Shown one piece after another: positions 1 to 7,204 of a stretch of DNA of 27,461 nucleotides (the stretch's first letter is position 1; each line of letters starts with the position of its first letter). Made by a program: the position numbers and the translations under genes. Source of the DNA: JBBRMU01 sp038230655 (GTDB lineage Bacteria; Patescibacteriota; Microgenomatia; UBA1406; GWC2-37-13); NCBI GenBank assembly GCA_038230655.1, contig JBBRMU010000014.1, positions 1 to 27,461 on the forward strand, in the 5' to 3' direction. The notes beneath the pieces were generated by a model. That model worked only from the letters and a program-made list of their open reading frames with translations, had not been told where the DNA came from and ran no database searches.

Positions 1-1005
1 AAAAAAAATAGTTATTGATGAGGCTAAGAATGCTACCCCAGTTTTTAAAGCATCATATCCAAGTACATTCTGTAAGTAAATCGGCATGATAAAAAAAATC
101 CCAAACTGACCTAACGATATAATCCCTAAAGTAAGTAGACCCATACTAAAAGCTCTATTTTTAAACATACTCAACTTCAGTAGTGGATGTCCACCTTTTT
201 TCTCTAAGAAATACTCGTTAGCCACAAAAAGCGACAGAAAAATTGCTGCGATTAGAAAAACAAACGGGATTAATGAAATATCAGAAAATGGCCACTGGAC
301 TGTATCAGAAATTGTAAGTTCATTTGGTTTCCACCAGCCATACTTTCTTCCTTCTATAAATCCAAATATCAGACTGAACAGTCCTAAACCGGAATAAAGC
401 GTCCCAAACCAGTCAAATTTCTTGTCAGACTGACCTTTAGATTCTTTAATAAATATCGAGCCTATAATTGCGACTAAAGCCACGATAACATTGATACGTA
501 GGGACCATCTCCAAGAGTAGTATGTTGTCAAAAACCCCCCAAGGAGAGGTCCTATAGCAGCTGATGCACCTGCTACGGAGCCCCAAACTCCAAATGCAAT
601 CGCTCGTTCTTTTCCGTGGAACTCACTGACAAGAAGTGACAGAGAAGTGGTCATCATCATTGCGGCGCCAACCGCTTCGATGAGCGCTTCACCAATAAAT
701 AGTATGATCGCGTTTGGCGCTATCGAGGCAATAAATGATCCTATAGCAAAAAAAATAGCTCCCAATATAAATATTTTTTTCCTGCCTACTAAATCTGCAA
801 CTCGTCCAACTGTTATCAGAAGAGTTGCTATTATAAGTGCATATCCGGAAACGACCCACTGGATTGAGTCATAACTCGTTTTTAAATCTTTAAGTATATA
901 AGGAATGGCGACGTTCAAAACAGTATTGTCAATAATTACAATTGCAAGACCCAGCGCAAGAAAAATCAATGCTACCCATCGGTATTTAATTACTTCTTCA
1001 GTCAT
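1..1005 (-). CDS. MFS drug/solute exporter, DHA2 (14-TM) type, C-terminus outside the window
   Basis: Proton-driven membrane exporter of the major facilitator superfamily. The reading frame is open for 335 codons from the ATG at 1005 to the window edge, so the C-terminal part is missing. Visible motifs are an early IVIIDNTVLNVAIP segment typical of EmrB/QacA-like proteins, motif A (GRVADLVGRKK, about residues 69-79) and the antiporter motif C region (GSVAGASAAIGPLLGG, about residues 138-153). The remaining sequence alternates hydrophobic helices with short charged loops. A TATAAT at 1011-1016 lies 5 nt before the ATG, which supports this start and a leaderless mRNA. The substrate cannot be told from sequence. 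The family call is firm; the 14-TM subclass is inferred from the N-terminal motifs. Confidence 0.88.
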   Translation of the reverse strand, partial: MTEEVIKYRWVALIFLALGLAIVIIDNTVLNVAIPYILKDLKTSYDSIQWVVSGYALIIATLLITVGRVADLVGRKKIFILGAIFFAIGSFIASIAPNAIILFIGEALIEAVGAAMMMTTSLSLLVSEFHGKERAIAFGVWGSVAGASAAIGPLLGGFLTTYYSWRWSLRINVIVALVAIIGSIFIKESKGQSDKKFDWFGTLYSGLGLFSLIFGFIEGRKYGWWKPNELTISDTVQWPFSDISLIPFVFLIAAIFLSLFVANEYFLEKKGGHPLLKLSMFKNRAFSMGLLTLGIISLGQFGIFFIMPIYLQNVLGYDALKTGVAFLASSITIFF

Positions 1006-1010
1006 GTTAT

Positions 1011-1016
1011 ATTATA
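1011..1016 (-). promoter_or_regulatory. -10 element of the MFS gene
   Basis: Reads TATAAT on the minus strand and ends 5 nt before the ATG, so transcription should begin at or next to the start codon. No good -35 is visible. Confidence 0.6.
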
Positions 1017-1224
1017 TCTGATTTTTCATGAATTTTGAGCTCAAAATGTTTAATTCATTGAATTAAAGAAGGACTGAATCAACTACAATAAAGTATGTTA
1101 CTGGGAGTAATTTCTATTTCTTCAGTCGAGACTGCAATAAATAATTACTTTGAATGGTGCAATGCCTCTATCTGAAGCGCAAATCATTATCTCAAGTAAC
1201 TGGCTAAGTGTTTTTGTACAAATT

Positions 1225-1241
1225 CAACAGTCAGACTATTG
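1225..1241 (-). terminator. Weak hairpin at the end of the deacetylase gene
   Basis: A 7-bp stem (CAATAGT with ACTGTTG, including one G-U pair) and a 3-nt loop overlap the stop codon. Only a short AATTTGT follows, so this is at best a weak terminator. The rest of 1006-1235 shows no gene. Confidence 0.25.
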
Positions 1242-2138
1242 TAGCTTAAAGTTTTTGAAAAAGTTTTGAACGCTAATAATATTTAAGAAACCAGGTCTAA
1301 TCCGGTGAACTGTCAAAAGTTGATCGCGATAGATGGTAATTCCAGGTTTTGTTGTTACAGCTACTGTATAACCTGCCTCATGTACTGCATTTACTACATC
1401 ATCATTGTAGCTTCCTCCTGGATAAGCAAAAGTTTCTATTTTAATATTAAACATATCTTCAATTATTTTCTTGCTTTCTAGGATCTGTTTTTTTACCTGT
1501 AAGAGTGGAATATGTTTTAAGTCAGGATGAGTAACTGTATGATCCCCTATCTCAACTAGACCGCTTTTAGCAATTTCATCAAGTTGAGATTTACTAAGGT
1601 ATCCATCTCTGTCAATAAAACCTGAGACAATATATATTGTTGATTTAAACTTATACTTTTTAAGTATCGGGAATGCATCCGTGTAAAAATCTTCATAGCC
1701 ATCATCAAAAGTTAAAATAATACTATTGGAAGTTAACGTAATTTTTTGTTTTAGGATGTCTGGAATTTCTTTTACAAAGTATGTATTATAATGGTTGTCA
1801 TTGAGCATCTTAAACTGTGACTCTAATAAAGCTGGAGATGTATCTAGTTTAATTCTTGTTGTGTCATTAGGATCTTTTACATGCTCAACATAGTGGTACA
1901 TAATAATAGGAAGAGTCATTTTAGTTAAGGGAGTTAGTGTCGGACTGAGTTTGATAGTCGGTGAGACTTCAGGTGTCAAAATTTTTTCAGAATATTTTGC
2001 ACTCAGTAGCTGGGTAACTTCTATGTACCCAAGAAACACTACAATAAGGCATATAGAAAAACTAAACACAAAAATTATTTTCTGTTTTTCTAGTGTTTTC
2101 CGAACCTTTTCAGTTCTTTCAGCTTTCTTTTTTCTCAT
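1236..2138 (-). CDS. Membrane-anchored polysaccharide deacetylase (NodB/CE4 domain)
   Basis: Predicted zinc-dependent deacetylase acting outside the cell on peptidoglycan or another N-acetylated polysaccharide. A basic N-terminus is followed by one membrane helix at about residues 20-38 and a Thr/Pro-rich linker. The NodB domain shows LTFDDGYED (D145 and D146, base and metal ligand), GDHTVTHPDL (H200 and H204, metal ligands), FAYPGGSYN and a late VHRIRPG. The length (300 aa) suits an anchored single-domain CE4 enzyme. The upstream sequence has an extended -10 (TG-T-TAAAAT) 12 nt before the ATG, implying a leader of about 5 nt. It is transcribed alone, divergently from the riboflavin-kinase gene. 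The exact polymer cannot be assigned. Confidence 0.9.
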   Translation of the reverse strand: MRKKKAERTEKVRKTLEKQKIIFVFSFSICLIVVFLGYIEVTQLLSAKYSEKILTPEVSPTIKLSPTLTPLTKMTLPIIMYHYVEHVKDPNDTTRIKLDTSPALLESQFKMLNDNHYNTYFVKEIPDILKQKITLTSNSIILTFDDGYEDFYTDAFPILKKYKFKSTIYIVSGFIDRDGYLSKSQLDEIAKSGLVEIGDHTVTHPDLKHIPLLQVKKQILESKKIIEDMFNIKIETFAYPGGSYNDDVVNAVHEAGYTVAVTTKPGITIYRDQLLTVHRIRPGFLNIISVQNFFKNFKLQ

Positions 2139-2295
2139 GAGATCATGTTCATTTTAACATGAATCTACCGCTTATGTCGATGTAGGGATATGATGACCAT
2201 CCATCACTATGCTATACTAGACTATTCTTTCGAGGATTTGTGTAAATAATAGGAGTTGCTATTGTTCTTTTCTCAATTTACAAAGTATCGAAACT

Positions 2296-2301
2296 TATAA
2301 A
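2296..2301 (+). promoter_or_regulatory. -10 element of the riboflavin-kinase gene
   Basis: TATAAA, 7 nt before the ATG at 2309. No ribosome binding site fits between them, pointing to leaderless translation. The -35 region is poor. Confidence 0.5.
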
Positions 2302-2308
2302 ATAAAGC

Positions 2309-2686
2309 ATGATCTATACAGGAATTGTTCTCAAAGGAAACCAGGATGGCAGAAAGATCGACTTTCCAACACTCAATCTATCACCGTCACTTATTCCTCA
2401 AAATCTCCAACATGGTGTCTATGTTTCAACTGTTGCATACAAAAATAAAATATATCTTGGTGCTCTGTATTTTGGACCAAGGCTTGTCAAAAAAGAGAGC
2501 CATACAGTTTTAGAAATTCATGTCATAGACTTCAATCAAGAGATCTATAATAAGAAAGTTGAGTTTGAAATCGGTAATTTTATACGTGACATTAGGGATT
2601 TTTCATCAATGGAAGAGTTAAAACTACAGATAAAGAAAGATATAGAAAAGGTAAAAAATCTATCTACTTTGAAAAATGACTTTTAA
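2309..2686 (+). CDS. Standalone riboflavin kinase-like protein
   Basis: Resembles the C-terminal flavokinase domain of RibF, which phosphorylates riboflavin to FMN. Matching parts are the N-terminal GIVLKGNQDGRKIDFPTLNL, corresponding to the GxVxxGxxxGRxxGFPTxN nucleotide/flavin-binding motif, then GVYVSTV, GALYFGPR (for the usual ALNxGxRPT) and LEIHVIDFNQEIYNKKVEFE, and an ending with IRDIRDFSSMEEL. The protein is 125 residues and lacks the FAD synthetase domain that bifunctional bacterial RibF carries at its N-terminus. The last 23 nt overlap the end of the convergent acyltransferase gene. The fold assignment is good. Activity is likely but some motif positions are substituted (IDFPT for GFPT). 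Confidence 0.8.
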   Translation: MIYTGIVLKGNQDGRKIDFPTLNLSPSLIPQNLQHGVYVSTVAYKNKIYLGALYFGPRLVKKESHTVLEIHVIDFNQEIYNKKVEFEIGNFIRDIRDFSSMEELKLQIKKDIEKVKNLSTLKNDF

Positions 2687-3521
2687 GTTTTTGGATTAAA
2701 CCAGGATATTTCTCAGGATGGTTGTACTTCTCTGGTACTAATTGAGATAAGAGAGTGAAGGCATATTCGTCGACTGACTGTTTGGCCTGATCAGCAAGAT
2801 ACTTAAGCTCTTCTTTTGTGAGTGTTGGACCCACCGTAAATCTAAAGCGTTTAAATGGGTTAAACCCCTTAGTTAACTTAGTATTATAGTCCCATCCGTC
2901 ATTCTCAAATCCCATGCCGACAAACATCAAAGCGACTTTACTCTCTGGATCAGTTCCTCTTAAAACTCGGTCAATCGGTTTTTTATTAGCATACTCGAGT
3001 TTTTCTCTTCTTCCCTCTTGAGGTGCTAATGGATATAACCATCCTCCTGCTTTTAGTCTCTCAGTAGCTTCTTCGCGGTATTTGGTAAGGGATAAAACTC
3101 TATCTTCACGTGACACTTTATCATTAGTACCTTGGTAAACATCTTTACCCCTGACGACTGTATCATCTGTCACTAGCGGTCTCACCTGAATCTCGAATAC
3201 TTCTAATAATTTTTGCACCAAATTTCTATTGTAAACATGCCAAGCAAGTGGTGCGTATGTTGGCATCATCTCCAGGAGTGGTATTTCATTATAAAGATTT
3301 TTATAGATCTCAAATGGATCTCTCTCTGAAAAATGATTGTAAATTACTTGAATACTGTAATTTTCCTTTGCAAGCTCCTCAGCTCGTTGTAAACCGGGAC
3401 TACTCTCAATATGCTCAGTGAAAGTTGTGGGTAAGAGAAAATTTAATGCCTTCAGTCCCCAGTGCCTGTTATGAATTGCTTTTTCAGACGGTGGAACTAA
3501 GGGTAATGTCTCTTTTATCAT
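2664..3521 (-). CDS. PlsC-like glycerolipid acyltransferase (divergent)
   Basis: Likely transfers an acyl chain to lysophosphatidate or a related lipid. The sequence IYNHFSERDPFE contains the NHX4D catalytic signature (His at about residue 62), and APQEGRREKL further on resembles the FPEGTRS substrate-binding motif. The region between, with EMMPTYAPLAWHVYNRNLVQKLLEVFEIQVRPLV, fits the central part of the family. No clear membrane helix is visible, and the C-terminal 90 residues are charged and unlike standard PlsC. The start is backed by TATACT 6 nt upstream in an extended -10 context (TG-A-TATACT). The call is an inference from two short motifs in the right order and spacing. Confidence 0.62.
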   Translation of the reverse strand: MIKETLPLVPPSEKAIHNRHWGLKALNFLLPTTFTEHIESSPGLQRAEELAKENYSIQVIYNHFSERDPFEIYKNLYNEIPLLEMMPTYAPLAWHVYNRNLVQKLLEVFEIQVRPLVTDDTVVRGKDVYQGTNDKVSREDRVLSLTKYREEATERLKAGGWLYPLAPQEGRREKLEYANKKPIDRVLRGTDPESKVALMFVGMGFENDGWDYNTKLTKGFNPFKRFRFTVGPTLTKEELKYLADQAKQSVDEYAFTLLSQLVPEKYNHPEKYPGLIQKLKSHFSK

Positions 3522-3527
3522 GCAGCT

Positions 3528-3533
3528 AGTATA
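3528..3533 (-). promoter_or_regulatory. Extended -10 element of the acyltransferase gene
   Basis: TG-A-TATACT on the minus strand, 6 nt before the ATG at 3521. No convincing -35, as expected for an extended -10 promoter. Confidence 0.6.
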
Positions 3534-3732
3534 TCAGATTTTTGTAATTGTAGATTTTATAATTAAAAATACTATTTTAGGAAAGACTTAAAGTGGCAAA
3601 AGATGGCAGATTTTGATGGGTAGAAGGAAAAGACTATTTACTAGTATCGTCAGAAGGAAATTAAACTATAGGAAAAATTCCTCGGGTGGTGATTCATCTC
3701 AAAGAGGAGGCCCAGCGAGATTAAAAAATAGT

Positions 3733-4104
3733 TTACTTAAAATGAGGATTGTAGATGAGTCCGAATACGTTCCCAAAAGGATCCAATATAGTGGCAACTT
3801 TTATGTCATCTCCGACATTTTTAACCTTTGAGTGCTCTTTACCGCCAGCTGCCAGTATCTTTTTATACTCTATATCAATATCCTCTACTCCCCAGTAAGC
3901 AACTACGCCCGCATGGGAGTCCCCGATTGGTTTGGCATTTGGATCCAGTCCAAGTTCAAAACCTCCAATATTATAGCCAACATAGTAGGATTGATCGAAG
4001 TAAGGCTCGACTCCAAGTATCTTTGTGTAGAAACTTTTTGCTTTTCCGATATCATTAACACCATAGATGACTGTTCTAGGGCCTAAAAAGGGAGATATAC
4101 TCAT
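3733..4104 (-). CDS. VOC-superfamily protein (glyoxalase/bleomycin-resistance fold)
   Basis: A 123-residue single-chain member of the vicinal oxygen chelate fold. It shows the paired beta-alpha-beta-beta-beta pattern: VIYGVNDIGKAKSFYTKILGVEP, then YNIGGFELGLDP, and in the second half VVAYWGVEDIDIEYKKILAAGG, ending with ATILDPFGNVFGLIYNP. This final block is the typical VOC terminus. The metal-ligand pattern of glyoxalase I is not obvious, so the reaction is unknown; candidates include a dioxygenase-like or antibiotic-binding role. A TATAAT lies 6 nt upstream of the ATG in a TG-C-TATAAT context, supporting the start. Transcribed alone. Confidence 0.85.
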   Translation of the reverse strand: MSISPFLGPRTVIYGVNDIGKAKSFYTKILGVEPYFDQSYYVGYNIGGFELGLDPNAKPIGDSHAGVVAYWGVEDIDIEYKKILAAGGKEHSKVKNVGDDIKVATILDPFGNVFGLIYNPHFK

Positions 4105-4110
4105 AAGAAA

Positions 4111-4116
4111 ATTATA
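4111..4116 (-). promoter_or_regulatory. Extended -10 element of the VOC gene
   Basis: Consensus TG-C-TATAAT on the minus strand, 6 nt from the ATG at 4104. A textbook example of the leaderless arrangement seen through this window. Confidence 0.7.
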
Positions 4117-4245
4117 GCACTTAAATTTAATATTGTAATGTCCTTCGCAGTGTGAACTATCAGATCATGAAGCCAGATTTCAAATATGCGAAAATAGCTT
4201 CAATGATGCGAGGTAAAGCTACTTGAATATATCCTATAATTATTG

Positions 4246-4251
4246 TATAAT
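4246..4251 (+). promoter_or_regulatory. -10 element that fixes the sortase start
   Basis: TATAAT, 7 nt before the ATG at 4259. It rules out the upstream in-frame TTG at 4223 as the start, since that codon would lie upstream of the transcript. Confidence 0.65.
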
Positions 4252-4258
4252 AGCCTTC

Positions 4259-4744
4259 ATGAAGAAGCTTTTTGTGACTATACTATTTTTTATTGCGCTG
4301 CTAATCCCCTACTCTGTTAAAGCAGGTACCTATGATGAAGCACCAACTAAAATTGTCATCCCAGCCTTAAGACTAGCTTTACCGATACATACGTCTAAAG
4401 TCATCTTTGATACATGGGAAGTTCATCTAGACGGAGCCTCATATGGTGAAGGCACAACTCTCCCAGGTAATATCGGCAACACGGTCATTTTCTCTCATGC
4501 GCGAATAGGTATGTTTGCAACCCTGCCTAAGATCAAAAAAGGACAAATAATTCATGTTTTCACTAAAAATGACTGGTTTGTATACAAAGTTGAGGACATC
4601 TTCGTGGTGAATCCAGATAGAGTTGACGTGCTAGATGATCATCATCAGTATGAGCTCACGATGTATACTTGTATCGGGGCTGACTACAGTCAACGTTTCA
4701 TTGTAAAGGCGAAGCTGCTTTCAAATCCTTCTTACCTAAACTAA
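4259..4744 (+). CDS. Secreted sortase (LPXTG transpeptidase)
   Basis: Cysteine transpeptidase that cleaves LPXTG-like signals and attaches proteins to the cell wall. The chosen start gives a protein of 161 residues opening with a clean signal peptide (MKKLFVTILFFIALLIPYSVKA, possible cleavage after VKA). The sortase core has IPALRLALPIH, the catalytic His in FSHARIG (H80), the catalytic Cys in TMYTC (C138, the TLXTC motif) and the conserved Arg in SQRFIV (R146). It has no second membrane segment and is short, more like class D/E enzymes than class A; the class is not certain. It precedes the PBP-like and LysM genes on the same strand. A fitting substrate, with LPVTG, is encoded at 14542-15024. 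Confidence 0.88.
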   Translation: MKKLFVTILFFIALLIPYSVKAGTYDEAPTKIVIPALRLALPIHTSKVIFDTWEVHLDGASYGEGTTLPGNIGNTVIFSHARIGMFATLPKIKKGQIIHVFTKNDWFVYKVEDIFVVNPDRVDVLDDHHQYELTMYTCIGADYSQRFIVKAKLLSNPSYLN

Positions 4745-4778
4745 CAGACATTCGTAGCTAAAAATATAGCATTTAAGC

Positions 4779-4862
4779 TTGAAAAATAACTCATAGTATG
4801 GTAAAATACACCATTATACCTAATTCTTGAGATTGAAAAGGTTTTAGGAGTTTCCCTATAGT
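4779..4862 (+). promoter_or_regulatory. Two stacked promoters before the PBP-like gene
   Basis: Promoter 1: TTGAAA at 4779-4784, 17-nt spacer, TAAAAT at 4802-4807. Promoter 2: TTGAAA at 4833-4838, 18-nt spacer, TATAGT at 4857-4862, only 3 nt before the ATG. Both are near consensus. AGGAG at 4846-4850 is too far from the ATG to be a normal ribosome binding site. Confidence 0.55.
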
Positions 4863-4865
4863 AAA

Positions 4866-6608
4866 ATGAATTATATTCTAAATTTTCTACTTAACTGTGC
4901 TCTTAACCTAACCAGATTCGGTTCATTTATTGTTGCATCTCAGAAATCGTTTTTCCTCGTCTGCTTTAGAGCTGTAAAATTCATAGTTAAGACGACTAAT
5001 AAACTTGTAGTCTTGCCATTCGTCATTCTCAAAAAATTCTGTTTATTTATTTTTCAATCGGTCGTTAGATTTATTAGTACTGTTTATAACAAAGTTGTTG
5101 GTGTGTTTATATATCTACTAAAATTGGTGAGAGCAGTCGTACAAAGTACAAAAATATCTATTAAACGCAGTCTTCGTTACTTTAAAAAAGTGATTTATCG
5201 GAGTTTTCGACGTTTTTATATTTTTTTAGTCTCAATACTTTCATCAAAAAAAACTAGGATTCTTTTAACAGCTTTTACATTTTTGATCTTTGTCACACTA
5301 GCAGGAGTTTATTTTTATACAGTCCCCAACCCCACAAGAATTGAGGACTTTAAGTTGCCGTCTCGTATAGTACTTACAGATAGAAATGGGCAACTACTCT
5401 ATAGCAGTCGTGCTTACTCAGGTGACTGGATTTCTTATAACAAAATTCCACCGTTCCTAGTAGATGCGGTTGTGGCATCTCAGGATAATAACTTCTTTGT
5501 TCATAGCGGATTTGACCCAATTAAAACTACCAGTGAAACTTTTCATAATTTATTTACTCGAGATAATCAAAGAGGATTAACAATCACGCAACAGCTGGCG
5601 AAGAAAAATATCTCTCAAAAGGGGCTTCCAATCTTTTCAGGTATAGAGGAAATGATAATTACTAAAAGAATAGAGATGAACTTTAATAAAAAACAAATTT
5701 TAGAGGTCTATCTTAACACTCAACTGTTTAATAGATCTGCAATTGGAATACAGAGTGCCGGGGAAAAGTATTTTGGTAAAAGAACCTCCGAGTTAAGTAA
5801 CTTAGAGTCGGCATATTTATCGAGTATTATCTCTGATGATTTCGATACTTTTGGCAACAAAAAATCAGTAGTAAAAAAGGCAGATGAGGTTCTTTCGCAG
5901 ATGGTTATAGATAAAAAAATTTCAGAAGATAAGAAAAAAATCATTGAAAAAGATGACCTAACTGTCTTACCGCAAGAGGCATATATAAGAGCACCCTCAT
6001 TTGTAGGCTATGTACTAGATGAGCTGACTCAGAAATATGGTTCTGAAACATTGGAAAATAAGTCATTAATAGTGAAAACATCACTAGACTTAAATTTGCA
6101 AAACTCAGTTCAAAAAGCATTTCTGGAGCAAAGTTTAAACACTGATGAAGTTGAGTTAGGAGCTTTTATCTCTGACTCTAATAATAGAGACATACTAACA
6201 ATGGTAGGGCCTTTTGACTACTTTGATACCTTAAAACAGACAAAACTGAACTTACTTTTTAAAATGCAAAAGCTAAATCCATTTATAGAGATTATAGATG
6301 CTGAAGTAGCAACATACTTTAAAAAAGAGTCATCATTAGAAACACAACAAACAGTGTCAGACTTACTATCAAATAAAAATAAAGAAGACACTAGATCACT
6401 GAGAATATTAAAAAATGGCAGTACAACTTTAGTCGAGTATATGTTATCGGAAAATTATGTCTTTGGAACTTGGGTAGAAAATCCAAGAACGAGTCAAAAT
6501 AACGAGTTAACAGTTGCGTCGCTTATACAAAGTATAGCTAAAGAGATTGTACAGTCAGAAGAAGTTAATGTTATTTCTCAGAATATTGATAATAGAAATT
6601 CCCTATAA
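4866..6608 (+). CDS. Degenerate class A penicillin-binding protein (probable pseudoenzyme)
   Basis: Built like a bifunctional PBP but shorter (580 aa against roughly 700-900). Residues 1-135 are an unusual run of basic amphipathic and hydrophobic segments, with the main membrane helix at about 132-151. The GT51 glycosyltransferase domain follows: VASQDNNFFVHSGFD where family members have ExxFxxHxG, so the catalytic Glu is Gln (Q206); then GLTITQQLAKKN, ITKRIEMNFNKKQILEVYLN and AGEKYFGK. The transpeptidase domain begins normally (TSLDLNLQNSVQKAF, ILTMVGPFDYF) but the SXXK serine block is absent, the middle is missing, and the end retains KNGSTT for KTGTT and VFGTWVENP. Both activities are probably lost, though the frame is intact. 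A structural role in wall synthesis is an inference. A LysM gene follows. Confidence 0.82.
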   Translation: MNYILNFLLNCALNLTRFGSFIVASQKSFFLVCFRAVKFIVKTTNKLVVLPFVILKKFCLFIFQSVVRFISTVYNKVVGVFIYLLKLVRAVVQSTKISIKRSLRYFKKVIYRSFRRFYIFLVSILSSKKTRILLTAFTFLIFVTLAGVYFYTVPNPTRIEDFKLPSRIVLTDRNGQLLYSSRAYSGDWISYNKIPPFLVDAVVASQDNNFFVHSGFDPIKTTSETFHNLFTRDNQRGLTITQQLAKKNISQKGLPIFSGIEEMIITKRIEMNFNKKQILEVYLNTQLFNRSAIGIQSAGEKYFGKRTSELSNLESAYLSSIISDDFDTFGNKKSVVKKADEVLSQMVIDKKISEDKKKIIEKDDLTVLPQEAYIRAPSFVGYVLDELTQKYGSETLENKSLIVKTSLDLNLQNSVQKAFLEQSLNTDEVELGAFISDSNNRDILTMVGPFDYFDTLKQTKLNLLFKMQKLNPFIEIIDAEVATYFKKESSLETQQTVSDLLSNKNKEDTRSLRILKNGSTTLVEYMLSENYVFGTWVENPRTSQNNELTVASLIQSIAKEIVQSEEVNVISQNIDNRNSL

Positions 6609-6617
6609 AGGAGGTGA
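6607..6617 (+). promoter_or_regulatory. Strong Shine-Dalgarno of the LysM gene
   Basis: AAAGGAGGTGA, 6 nt before the ATG and overlapping the stop codon of the PBP-like gene. The same 11 bases with the same spacing precede the gene at 17530. Confidence 0.85.
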
Positions 6618-6623
6618 TAAATT

Positions 6624-7154
6624 ATGGCAAAAAAAATCAACAACAAAAAACAAGACTCGTTAACAACGCTAAAAACAACGCTAACACAAAAAGAGTTCTG
6701 GGTTGGTTTGATAACAACATTTATAGTTTTAGCAGTATCTTTTAAACTTATTCCATGGAATAGTTTAAGTATTCTATCTGCTCGTAAATCGAATGTTGTA
6801 TCACCTATACCAACAAAGTTCTTGGTTATGACAAAAGGTGCAACCTCAATCGCGAGTGTAGGTGCTTATACTACAGCAACACCAGCTGCCAGTTTAACAC
6901 CTGATATCGCTCTTACACCAGTAGTCACTGTGACGCCGAAAGTTATGTCAGTAGCAGATAATAAACCTTTAAAGAAGAAGGTGAATACGTTAGCTGATAC
7001 AAGTGGTTACTACACTGTCCAAGAAGATGATAACTACTATACTATAGCTGTTAATGTCTGTGGTAATGGTAAACTTTTTGAGTCAATACAGGCTGAAAAT
7101 AACTCTGCTCCTCTATTTGCAGGAAACCAGATTACTGTCACCTGTTTTGAGTAA
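6624..7154 (+). CDS. Membrane-anchored LysM-domain protein
   Basis: A 176-residue envelope protein. A Lys-rich start is followed by one membrane helix at about residues 31-48, a Thr/Ala/Pro-rich extracellular linker and a C-terminal LysM module (YYTVQEDDNYYTIAVNVCGN, then LFESIQAENNSAPLFAGNQITVTCF). LysM binds N-acetylglucosamine-containing glycans such as peptidoglycan. Two cysteines flank the module and could form a disulfide. It starts 15 nt after the PBP-like stop, so the two are almost certainly co-transcribed; the pair may act together as a tethering or scaffolding unit at the wall. The function beyond glycan binding is unknown. Confidence 0.82.
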   Translation: MAKKINNKKQDSLTTLKTTLTQKEFWVGLITTFIVLAVSFKLIPWNSLSILSARKSNVVSPIPTKFLVMTKGATSIASVGAYTTATPAASLTPDIALTPVVTVTPKVMSVADNKPLKKKVNTLADTSGYYTVQEDDNYYTIAVNVCGNGKLFESIQAENNSAPLFAGNQITVTCFE

Positions 7155-7176
7155 GTATTTTGTGTTTAATAAGATA

Positions 7177-7204
7177 AAACTGCGGTATATGCCGCAGTTT
7201 TTTT
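7177..7204 (+). terminator. Rho-independent terminator after the LysM gene
   Basis: A perfect 9-bp stem (AAACTGCGG with CCGCAGTTT), a 6-nt loop and a run of T. It lies between convergent units and its A-rich left arm may also help stop transcription from the minus strand. Confidence 0.9.

Noticed and set aside
647..874. 75-codon plus-strand frame
   Set aside because: It is antisense to the MFS exporter, whose motifs on the other strand are clear.
3613..3831. Arg/Lys-rich 72-codon plus-strand frame with a GC-richer patch near 3690-3722
   Set aside because: The last 99 nt are antisense to the VOC gene, there is no promoter or ribosome binding site, and the protein matches nothing. The patch is noted but unexplained.
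4223..4258. Upstream TTG start for the sortase, adding 12 residues
   Set aside because: It lies upstream of the TATAAT at 4246 and would spoil the signal peptide that begins at 4259.
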